Source: Vibrio cincinnatiensis (lineage in GTDB: Bacteria > Pseudomonadota > Gammaproteobacteria > Enterobacterales > Vibrionaceae). Taken from it: a stretch of 64,000 bases of DNA. The notes under the pieces were generated by a model. The model did no database searches. It saw only the letters and a program-made list of their open reading frames with translations, and had not been told where the DNA came from. Shown in pieces: positions 57,631 to 64,000 of the stretch; the first letter of the stretch is position 1, and each line of letters starts with the position of its first letter. A program made the translations under genes and the position numbers. Where the stretch lies: the NCBI RefSeq assembly GCF_022113815.1, contig NZ_SGOM01000005.1:179705-243704 (forward strand). Reading direction: 5' to 3'.

Positions 57631-59040
57631 ATGTCAGTAGAAAACGTACTATCGCTGATCCAAGAAAACGAAGTTAAGTTTGTAGACCTACGCTTCACAG
57701 ACACAAAAGGTAAAGAGCAGCATATCTCCATTCCTGCTCACCAAATCGATGCAGACTTCTTCGAAGAAGGTAAAATGTTCGATGGTTCATCAGTTGCTGG
57801 CTGGAAAGGTATCAACGAATCAGACATGGTTATGATGCCCGATGCATCCTCTGCTGTGCTGGACCCATTCACAGAAGACGCAACCGTCAATATCCGTTGT
57901 GATATTCTAGAACCGGCAACGATGCAAGGTTACGATCGTGACCCTCGTTCTATCGCAAAACGTGCTGAAGATTATATGCGTTCTACTGGTATCGCAGACA
58001 CCGTTCTTGTTGGACCAGAACCTGAATTCTTCCTGTTTGATGATGTGAAATTCTCAACAGATATGTCAGGCTCTTTCTTTAAAATTGATGATGTTGAAGC
58101 CGCGTGGAATACCGGTTCAGACTATGAAAATGGTAACAAAGGCCACCGCCCTGGCGTTAAAGGTGGGTACTTTCCAGTCGCTCCCGTGGACTCTTCTCAA
58201 GACATCCGTAGCGCTATGTGCCTTATCATGGAAGAAATGGGCCTCGTCGTTGAAGCGCACCACCATGAAGTGGCAACCGCAGGTCAAAACGAAATCGCCA
58301 CACGATTCAACACGCTGACGACTAAAGCCGACGAAATCCAAATCTACAAGTACGTTGTTCATAACGTTGCCCATGCATTCGGAAAAACGGCAACGTTCAT
58401 GCCAAAACCACTGGTTGGCGATAACGGCAGCGGCATGCATGTTCACCAATCTCTCGCTAAAGATGGTGTCAACCTGTTTGCTGGTGACAAATACGGCGGC
58501 CTATCTGAAACGGCACTTTACTACATTGGCGGCATCATCAAACACGCCCGCGCCTTGAATGCTTTCACCAACCCATCAACCAACTCTTATAAACGTTTAG
58601 TTCCTGGGTTTGAAGCACCAGTCATGCTAGCGTACTCCGCTCGTAACCGTAGTGCATCTATCCGTATTCCTATCGTACCCAGTGCTAAAGCTCGTCGTGT
58701 AGAAGTTCGCTTCCCAGATCCAGCAGCAAACCCATACCTTGCTTTTGCAGCACTCCTAATGGCAGGCCTTGATGGAATCAAAAATAAGATTCACCCTGGA
58801 GATGCGATGGATAAAGACCTGTACGATCTTCCTGCAGAAGAAGCGGCAGAAATTCCAACGGTTTCTGAGTCTCTACAACAAGCTCTACAGAACTTGAATG
58901 AAGATCGTGAGTTCCTGACTGCTGGTGGTGTGTTCTCTGATGATTTCATCGACTCTTACATCAAGTTGAAATCAAAAGATGTTGAACGTGTCAATATGGC
59001 TGTGCACCCATTAGAGTTTGAACTTTACTACTCGGTATAA
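57631..59040 (+). CDS. glnA: Glutamine synthetase type I
   Basis: Dodecameric cytoplasmic enzyme that assimilates ammonia into glutamine. It has 469 residues, as in E. coli. Signatures are [29 protein letters not shown] (metal Glu), [11 protein letters not shown], the NRSASIRIP active-site stretch and the adenylylation loop [15 protein letters not shown] with its Tyr, so covalent control by GlnE is expected. Transcription from a sigma-54 promoter with NtrC sites matches the nearby glnL-glnG genes. A terminator follows, so glnLG are mostly expressed separately. Confidence 0.98.
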   Translation: MSVENVLSLIQENEVKFVDLRFTDTKGKEQHISIPAHQIDADFFEEGKMFDGSSVAGWKGINESDMVMMPDASSAVLDPFTEDATVNIRCDILEPATMQGYDRDPRSIAKRAEDYMRSTGIADTVLVGPEPEFFLFDDVKFSTDMSGSFFKIDDVEAAWNTGSDYENGNKGHRPGVKGGYFPVAPVDSSQDIRSAMCLIMEEMGLVVEAHHHEVATAGQNEIATRFNTLTTKADEIQIYKYVVHNVAHAFGKTATFMPKPLVGDNGSGMHVHQSLAKDGVNLFAGDKYGGLSETALYYIGGIIKHARALNAFTNPSTNSYKRLVPGFEAPVMLAYSARNRSASIRIPIVPSAKARRVEVRFPDPAANPYLAFAALLMAGLDGIKNKIHPGDAMDKDLYDLPAEEAAEIPTVSESLQQALQNLNEDREFLTAGGVFSDDFIDSYIKLKSKDVERVNMAVHPLEFELYYSV

Positions 59041-59083
59041 ATCTCACTTCGTGTAAAACATACTCTTTTTGCACAATAATTTT

Positions 59084-59109
59084 AGGCTCGCCTCGCAGGC
59101 GAGCCTTTT
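59084..59109 (+). terminator. Terminator after glnA
   Basis: A 10-bp stem AGGCTCGCCT / AGGCGAGCCT with a three-base loop, followed by TTTG. Confidence 0.85.
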
Positions 59110-59216
59110 GTCTATTTGGGTTTAACCCCATTCAATTTAACATGATGATTACATATTAGGACAATGAACACGTCTTGCTCTTCCCCTGACTTAACACGCT
59201 CATATTGAGGTGAGTT

Positions 59217-59750
59217 ATGAAATGGTTTGCCAACGTTTATTTATTATTTTTTATCCCGTTATTCACTCTCAACGGTTATGCCAGCAATGCTTATGTTTGG
59301 GAGGATGAAAATGGTGTGGTGCATTTCAGTGATTTTCCACAAAACTCTGCCGCTCAATCCGTTTCACTCCCCGATCATAGTGCCTCAGCACCAGCCCCAA
59401 AATTTGAGGAACCCGTGCCTATCGATCCCCCAGCCTCTGAAAAAAAGAAAGCGTCTCTGGCTGATCTAACTATCGATATGATTCACCCAACTCAAGAGCA
59501 AACCATTCGTAGCAATAAAGGGGAAATCCATATAATGGTTCAGTTGAATCGAAACTTACAAGTCGGTGAGCACTTACAATTATTGATGAATAATAAACCT
59601 TATGGGGCCCCAACAACGCGATCAGAGTGGGAGCTCAAAAATATCGATAGAGGAACCCATCTTTTTATGATTCAAGCGGTCGCAAACGGCAAGGTTATTG
59701 CATCATCAAAAGTAGTAACGGTACATTTACATCAAGCTTCAGTAAATTAA
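59217..59750 (+). CDS. DUF4124 domain-containing secreted protein
   Basis: 177 residues. Signal peptide about 1-24 (MKWFANVYLLFFIPLFTLNG, cleavage near YASNA). The DUF4124 domain (about 25-60) carries AYVWEDENGVVHFSDFPQ, the signature pattern. A proline/alanine-rich linker (about 60-85, HSASAPAPKFEEPVPIDPP) leads to an Ig-like beta-rich C-terminus (about 90-175, LTIDMIHPTQEQTIRSNKGE). Function unknown; DUF4124 proteins are periplasmic. The Shine-Dalgarno GAGGTG is good. It lies between glnA and glnL, where E. coli has no gene, and I recall the same arrangement in other vibrios. Confidence 0.88.
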   Translation: MKWFANVYLLFFIPLFTLNGYASNAYVWEDENGVVHFSDFPQNSAAQSVSLPDHSASAPAPKFEEPVPIDPPASEKKKASLADLTIDMIHPTQEQTIRSNKGEIHIMVQLNRNLQVGEHLQLLMNNKPYGAPTTRSEWELKNIDRGTHLFMIQAVANGKVIASSKVVTVHLHQASVN

Positions 59751-59792
59751 CGAGTTAAGAAAGAAAAAGCCTCGCTAATTGGCAATCACACT

Positions 59793-59820
59793 TTGTCTTT
59801 ATGTTCCGTTGCGCCATACT
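59793..59820 (+). promoter_or_regulatory. Possible sigma-70 promoter of glnL
   Basis: TTGTCT (59793-59798), a 16-nt spacer and CATACT (59815-59820), just upstream of the single NtrC site. Match to consensus is moderate. Confidence 0.5.
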
Positions 59821-59832
59821 GGTTAAACGAAC

Positions 59833-59847
59833 GCACCAAATTAGTGC
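59833..59847. promoter_or_regulatory. NtrC site at the glnL promoter
   Basis: GCACCAAATTAGTGC differs by one base from the perfect palindrome before glnA. Located about 13 bp after the proposed -10 element, NtrC bound here would hinder transcription, like the known NtrC-repressed glnL promoter in E. coli. Confidence 0.75.
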
Positions 59848-59872
59848 AGAGATAAATAAAGTAAGGTGCCTT

Positions 59873-60919
59873 GTGAGTGCAGAGCTAAGTGCAACGATAT
59901 TAAACAATATTGTAACCGCCACATTAATGTTGGATGAAACGTTATGCGTGCGTTACGCTAATCCTGCCGCAGAGCAACTCTTCGCTCAGAGCGCAAAACG
60001 TATCATTAACCAACCTTTATCCAAGCTTGTACAGCATGCCTCAATGGATTTAGCTCTATTATCTCAACCTTTGCAAAGTGGGCAAAGTATTACAGATAGT
60101 GATGTCACTTTTGTCGTAGATGGAAAACCTTTAATGCTGGAGGTAACCGTCAGCCCATTGTCCTGGCAGAAAGAACTGATGTTACTGGTCGAAATGAGGA
60201 AAATTGGCCAGCAACGCCGTCTCACCCAAGAGCTCAACCAGCACGCACAACAGCAAGCCGCTAAGCTCTTGGTACGAAGCCTTGCTCATGAAATAAAAAA
60301 CCCACTGGGAGGCTTACGCGGAGCGGCTCAGCTACTTGAACGGATGTTACCCGACCAAAGTTTAGCGGAATATACACAAATTATTATCGAACAAGCGGAT
60401 CGCTTAAGAACATTAGTTGATCGCTTACTTGGCCCGCAAAAACCAGGCAAGAAAAAGCGAGAGAACTTACATGTTATTTTAGAAAAAGTTCGTCAACTCG
60501 TAGAGCTCGACACGAAAAATACGCTAATGATTGAACGTGACTATGACCCAAGCCTACCAGAATTACTGATCGATACCGACCAAATTGAGCAAGCCCTGCT
60601 CAATATCGTCAGTAATGCCGCACAAATTTTATCTCAACAACCTCATGGCCAAATCACACTACGCACCAGAACGGTGCATCAAGCGAACATTCATGGCCAA
60701 CGACATAAATTAGTGGCTCGCGTTGAGATTATCGATAATGGCCCCGGCATTCCAGTTGAGCTGCAAGACACGCTCTTTTACCCGATGGTGAGTGGCCGAG
60801 ATGGCGGAACAGGGCTCGGGCTCTCGATTTCACAAAATCTGATAGATCAACATAATGGAAAGATTGAGGTAGAAAGCTGGCCAGGAAGAACAACATTCAC
60901 CATTTATTTGCCAATTTAA
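59873..60919 (+). CDS. glnL: Nitrogen regulation histidine kinase NtrB (GlnL)
   Basis: Cytoplasmic kinase/phosphatase for NtrC, controlled by PII. It has 348 residues from GTG 59873 (E. coli 349), with AAGG eight nt in front; an ATG at 59801 would add a non-family tail that crosses the NtrC site. The PAS domain (about 10-110, RYANPAAEQLF), H-box SLAHEIKNPLGGLRGAAQLL (phosphorylated His), N-box NIVSNAAQIL, G1 DNGPGIPVE and G2 GGTGLGLSIS are all intact. It has no transmembrane segment, as expected. glnG follows 40 nt later. Confidence 0.96.
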   Translation: MSAELSATILNNIVTATLMLDETLCVRYANPAAEQLFAQSAKRIINQPLSKLVQHASMDLALLSQPLQSGQSITDSDVTFVVDGKPLMLEVTVSPLSWQKELMLLVEMRKIGQQRRLTQELNQHAQQQAAKLLVRSLAHEIKNPLGGLRGAAQLLERMLPDQSLAEYTQIIIEQADRLRTLVDRLLGPQKPGKKKRENLHVILEKVRQLVELDTKNTLMIERDYDPSLPELLIDTDQIEQALLNIVSNAAQILSQQPHGQITLRTRTVHQANIHGQRHKLVARVEIIDNGPGIPVELQDTLFYPMVSGRDGGTGLGLSISQNLIDQHNGKIEVESWPGRTTFTIYLPI

Positions 60920-60959
60920 TTACCATTAAAAGAACAGGCCGCAGTTAGGAGAGGAAAGA

Positions 60960-62363
60960 ATGAGTAAAGGATATGCCTGGGTTGTCGATGACGACAGCTC
61001 CATACGATGGGTGATGGAGAAGACTTTATCCTCGGCCAATATAAAATGTGAAACCTTTACCGATGCTGAAAGTGTTCTCATGGCGTTAGAACGAGAAACT
61101 CCCGATGTATTAATTTCTGATATTCGTATGCCTGGTATTGATGGTATTGAGCTACTCAATCAAGTTCATTCACGCACACCTGAACTCCCAATCATCATCA
61201 TGACCGCTCATTCAGACCTTGATGCAGCCGTCAATGCCTATCAAAAAGGAGCCTTTGAATATTTAGCCAAACCTTTTGATGTGGATGAGGCCGTCGCTTT
61301 AGCTGAACGCGCAATTGCCCATGGGCAAGAACAGCGCAAAGAACAATCAAAACAACAAATGCCGCCCTATAACTCTCCTGAAATCATAGGCGAAGCACCA
61401 GCGATGCAAGAAGTTTTCCGTGCTATTGGCCGACTTTCTCGCTCCTCTATCTCCGTATTAATCAACGGTGAATCCGGAACAGGTAAAGAGCTAGTCGCTC
61501 ATGCTTTACATCGGCACAGCCCAAGAGCTCAAAAGCCGTTCATTGCGTTAAATATGGCTGCAATTCCCAAAGATTTAATTGAGTCTGAATTATTTGGTCA
61601 TGAAAAAGGAGCCTTTACTGGTGCCAATAATGTACGACAAGGTCGATTTGAACAAGCCAATGGCGGCACACTTTTCTTAGATGAAATCGGAGATATGCCC
61701 CTTGATATACAAACTCGTCTACTGCGTGTTTTAGCTGATGGTCAATTCTATCGAGTGGGGGGGCATTCAGCGATCAAAGTCGATGTACGCATTGTTGCTG
61801 CCACCCATCAACATCTTGAGAAACTGGTTCATCAAGGTAAGTTTCGTGAAGATCTCTTTCATCGCCTCAATGTTATTCGTATTCAAATCCCAGCGCTTCG
61901 AGAACGCCGTCAAGATATTGAAAAGTTGACGAAACATTTCCTAGCACTCGCAGCAAAAGAGCTTGGCGTCGAAATTAAAACCTTACACCCCAAAAGTATT
62001 GAAATACTAAACCGCTTAGAATGGCCGGGTAATGTCAGGCAATTAGAAAATATGTGCCGCTGGCTAACGGTGATGGCGAGTGGAACGGAAGTGCTACCAA
62101 GCGATTTCCCGCCAGAGCTGTTAAATGAAAAAAAATCGTTTGAGGAAGAGAGCTCCGTCAGTTGGCAAAAACAGCTAGAAAGTTGGGCCCAAACCGCGCT
62201 TGCAGCAGGAGAAACTGAACTTCTTGCACACGCCCAGCCCGAATTTGAACGCATTTTATTAGAAGTTGCTTTAAATCATACTAATGGCCACAAGCAAGAT
62301 GCAGCAAAAGTTTTAGGTTGGGGGCGTAATACGCTCACTCGTAAGCTCAAAGAGCTTTATTGA
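60960..62363 (+). CDS. glnG: Nitrogen regulation response regulator NtrC (GlnG)
   Basis: Sigma-54 activator, 467 residues (E. coli 469). The receiver has [12 protein letters not shown] and phosphoacceptor Asp in [10 protein letters not shown]. The AAA+ domain has Walker [10 protein letters not shown], the sigma-54-contacting [27 protein letters not shown] (Walker B), and the arginine-finger region [16 protein letters not shown]. The C-terminal Fis-type helix-turn-helix ends [24 protein letters not shown]. It should bind the sites before glnA and glnL. Shine-Dalgarno TTAGGAGAGG is strong, so it is well translated from the glnL-glnG messenger. Confidence 0.97.
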   Translation: MSKGYAWVVDDDSSIRWVMEKTLSSANIKCETFTDAESVLMALERETPDVLISDIRMPGIDGIELLNQVHSRTPELPIIIMTAHSDLDAAVNAYQKGAFEYLAKPFDVDEAVALAERAIAHGQEQRKEQSKQQMPPYNSPEIIGEAPAMQEVFRAIGRLSRSSISVLINGESGTGKELVAHALHRHSPRAQKPFIALNMAAIPKDLIESELFGHEKGAFTGANNVRQGRFEQANGGTLFLDEIGDMPLDIQTRLLRVLADGQFYRVGGHSAIKVDVRIVAATHQHLEKLVHQGKFREDLFHRLNVIRIQIPALRERRQDIEKLTKHFLALAAKELGVEIKTLHPKSIEILNRLEWPGNVRQLENMCRWLTVMASGTEVLPSDFPPELLNEKKSFEEESSVSWQKQLESWAQTALAAGETELLAHAQPEFERILLEVALNHTNGHKQDAAKVLGWGRNTLTRKLKELY

Positions 62364-62496
62364 TGCAATATTCCTCAACATAATCCGTAATGAATAAGAA
62401 GAGAGCCGTCAAATCGTGCTATTTATCGGCAACTCATGCTGACAGGGCGAATTTTGATTTTTATACTTAATACAGATTTCGACTTGGAAGAAGATA

Positions 62497-63501
62497 ATGA
62501 TAACGAAAAATATCCCATTGACTGATCTGCACCGCCATCTAGATGGAAATATTCGTACCCAAACCATTCTAGATTTAGGTAAAGAATTCAATATAGCTCT
62601 CCCTGCTAATAACATTGAGGCATTGACCCCTCACGTACAAATAGTAGAAGCCGAACCATCGCTGATCGCCTTTCTTGCGAAGCTCGATTGGGGAGTTGCT
62701 GTCTTGGGCGATCTGAATGCCTGTCGACGCGTTGCCTACGAAAATGTAGAAGATTTGGTTAACGCGCAAATCGATTATGCAGAGTTACGCTTCTCTCCTT
62801 ATTATATGGCAATGAAACATCACCTACCTCTTCATGGTGTCGTTGAAGCCGTTATTGATGGCGTCAAAGCCGGTATCCGAGATTTTGATGTTTCAGTAAA
62901 TTTGATAGGCATTATGAGCCGAACATTTGGGTCCCAAGCTTGCCAACAAGAACTCAATGCTATCCTGAGCCAAAAGGAACATTTTGTTGCTGTAGATCTT
63001 GCTGGTGATGAACTAGGGCAACCTGGCGATCGTTTTATCGAACACTTTACACAAGTCCGAGATGCCAATTTACATATCACCGTTCATGCTGGAGAAGCAG
63101 CGGGCCCCGAAAGCATGTGGCAAGCAATACAAGAGCTAGGAGCAAGTCGTATAGGGCATGGAGTGAAAGCCATTCATGACCCCAAATTGATGGATTATTT
63201 AGCAAAGCATCAAATTGGTATTGAATCATGCCTAACCTCCAACATTCAAACCAGCACAGTAGAAAGCTTCGCACAGCATCCTCTCAAGCGTTTTTTAGAG
63301 CATGGTGTACTTGCATGTCTCAATACCGACGATCCTGCGGTAGAGGGCATTGAACTTCCTTACGAGTATGAAGTAGCCGCACCTCAAGCTGGATTGACCC
63401 AAGAGCAGATTCATCAGACGCAGATCAACGGTCTGGAACTGGCCTTTCTATCTGATGCAGACAAACAGACCTTAAAGGCCAAAGTCGCTCAGCGCGTATA
63501 G
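62497..63501 (+). CDS. add: Adenosine deaminase
   Basis: Zinc hydrolase that converts adenosine and deoxyadenosine to inosine and deoxyinosine in purine salvage. It has 334 residues (E. coli 333). Metal and catalytic motifs are LHRHLDGN (two His), [10 protein letters not shown] (His and catalytic Glu), IGHGVKAI, and [10 protein letters not shown] (zinc Asp). Monocistronic, with its own terminator. The leader (62364-62496) contains no adenine-riboswitch-like three-way junction, unlike the well-known V. vulnificus add gene. Confidence 0.96.
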   Translation: MITKNIPLTDLHRHLDGNIRTQTILDLGKEFNIALPANNIEALTPHVQIVEAEPSLIAFLAKLDWGVAVLGDLNACRRVAYENVEDLVNAQIDYAELRFSPYYMAMKHHLPLHGVVEAVIDGVKAGIRDFDVSVNLIGIMSRTFGSQACQQELNAILSQKEHFVAVDLAGDELGQPGDRFIEHFTQVRDANLHITVHAGEAAGPESMWQAIQELGASRIGHGVKAIHDPKLMDYLAKHQIGIESCLTSNIQTSTVESFAQHPLKRFLEHGVLACLNTDDPAVEGIELPYEYEVAAPQAGLTQEQIHQTQINGLELAFLSDADKQTLKAKVAQRV

Positions 63502-63524
63502 CTTAAAGAACCGCTCATTTTCAG

Positions 63525-63549
63525 AGCCGATCCAGCATCGGCTTTTTTA
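63525..63549 (+). terminator. Terminator after add
   Basis: Stem AGCCGAT / ATCGGCT with a 5-nt loop and T5. Confidence 0.9.
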
Positions 63550-63591
63550 TTAAAGCCACTTCGCCGGTGCAACCGCCAAGCCGTCTAAAAT

Positions 63592-63612
63592 GTTCTCTGA
63601 CCCTCAGAGAAC
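63592..63612. repeat. Perfect inverted repeat near the end of the rRNA operon
   Basis: GTTCTCTGA / TCAGAGAAC with a three-base CCC loop, 9 bp without a mismatch. On the minus strand it is followed by ATTTTAG, so it may be a second, weaker stop for the rRNA transcript. Confidence 0.6.
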
Positions 63613-63769
63613 AAAACAAAAAAGTTGATAAGGCGCATTAGTACAGAAAAGCCAAGAGAATAAGAGAAAGAGCTAAGATGAACGTCGTACGTAGAATAGG
63701 CAAATAAGATAGTTATGAAATGAATAGAGATGAATAATGAGCCGGTGAAAAATTTGCTCCCCTAGATAA

Positions 63770-63802
63770 CAAAAAATCCCCAGCATTACTGCTAGGGATT
63801 TA
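63770..63802 (-). terminator. Terminator of the rRNA operon, after tRNA-Asp
   Basis: On the minus strand AAATCCCTAGC / GCTGGGGATTTTTT forms a stem of about 10 bp (one G-T pair) with a short AGTAAT loop and T6, shortly after the tRNA 3' end. Confidence 0.88.
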
Positions 63803-63808
63803 TGTCAG

Positions 63809-63885
63809 TGGCGGAGCGGACGGGACTCGAACCCGCGACCCCCGGCGTGACAGGCCGGTATTCTAACCAACTGAACTACCGCTCC
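63809..63885 (-). tRNA. tRNA-Asp (anticodon GTC)
   Basis: 77 nt, minus strand. The acceptor stem pairs GGAGCGG with CCGCTCC and the 3' end is GCCA with encoded CCA. The anticodon GTC lies at plus bases 63849-63851 within CCTGTCACG, and the T-loop GGTTCGAGTC is canonical. It follows the 5S gene by about 39 nt, the usual place for a tRNA at the distal end of an rRNA operon. Confidence 0.97.
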
Positions 63886-63924
63886 ACAATCAATACCAAG
63901 AACTCTCTCAGTATCTCAAAATTA

Positions 63925-64000
63925 AAGCCTGGCGATGTTCTACTCTCACATGGGGAGACCCCACACTACCATCGACGCTGTTTCGTTTCACTTCTGAGTT
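63925..64000 (-). rRNA. rrf: 5S ribosomal RNA, partial
   Basis: On the minus strand the window ends inside 5S rRNA, from AACTCAGAAGTGAAACG through GATGGTAGTGTGGGGTCTCC and CATGTGAGAGTAG to GCCAGGCTT at its 3' end. About 76 of roughly 120 nt are present. The 23S and 16S genes should lie beyond the right edge. Confidence 0.95.

Larger units (their letters stand above)
63502..63808. other. Intergenic region between add and tRNA-Asp
   Basis: 307 bp with the add terminator, a perfect inverted repeat and the rRNA-operon terminator, and no gene. The middle (63650-63740) is purine-rich and featureless. Confidence 0.6.

Noticed and set aside
62364..62496. Adenine riboswitch upstream of add, as in V. 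vulnificus
   Set aside because: The leader lacks the three-helix junction and the conserved loop sequences of the purine aptamer; only an AT-rich stretch and a good ribosome-binding site are visible.

Overview
The window is ordinary chromosomal backbone from a gamma-proteobacterium of the Vibrionaceae, most likely a Vibrio. Nearly every protein is closest in my memory to Vibrio and, behind that, to E. coli orthologues. The gene order also follows the Vibrio chromosome I stretch I know from V. cholerae: aspA-dcu, dsbD, nhaP2, gmk-rpoZ-spoT-trmH-recG-xanP, envZ-ompR, the type II secretion operon, hslR-hslO-pckA, bipA, glnA-glnL-glnG. This assignment comes from recognising proteins by eye; no database search was run.

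Layout. 1-2.7 kb: the 3' part of aspA, then a frameshifted anaerobic C4-dicarboxylate transporter. 2.7-10.5 kb: pdxY, dsbD, an orphan LuxR-type response regulator (CrbR-like), the antiporter gene nhaP2, and a two-subunit sodium:solute symporter. 10.5-19.3 kb: yhhQ with a preQ1-I-type riboswitch and a PurR box, then gmk-rpoZ-spoT and trmH-recG, then xanP with its own PurR box. 19.4-20.1 kb: an internally deleted IS4-family remnant with both terminal inverted repeats. 20.2-22.3 kb: envZ-ompR. 22.5-28.0 kb: a gluconate/Entner-Doudoroff island (gntP-eda diverging from gntK-edd, plus the repressor gene gntR) with two overlapping GntR operators between the divergent arms. 28.0-36.1 kb: greB, an unknown membrane protein with a CRP site, tex, a small hypothetical gene, bioH, comF/gntX, nfuA, nudE, cysQ. 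36.1-47.3 kb: a complete gspC-to-gspN type II secretion operon on the minus strand. 47.6-57.1 kb: hslR, hslO, pckA, an AsmA-like protein, the yihY-dtd-fabY(yiiD) cluster and bipA. 57.1-63.5 kb: glnA with a sigma-54 promoter and clustered NtrC half-sites, a DUF4124 protein, glnL, glnG and add. The right edge holds the tail of an rRNA operon read leftwards: partial 5S rRNA and tRNA-Asp.

How the genes work together. Several blocks are coherent regulatory units. GntR would release both arms of the gluconate pathway from one central operator. NtrC would activate glnA from sigma-54 and restrain glnL through a second site. PurR would link xanthine uptake (xanP) with uptake of the queuosine precursor (yhhQ), while preQ1 itself controls yhhQ translation. 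The T2SS operon supplies the inner-membrane platform, ATPase, pseudopilins and secretin; prepilin peptidase (gspO/pilD) is not in this window. I found no phage, CRISPR, toxin-antitoxin, defence or biosynthetic cluster, and no convincing new multi-gene system. The points most worth a second look are the dcu frameshift, the aspartase active-site-region substitution, the regulatory architecture at yhhQ, gntK/gntP and glnA, the IS remnant, and the two uncharacterised genes near 28.7 and 31.8 kb.
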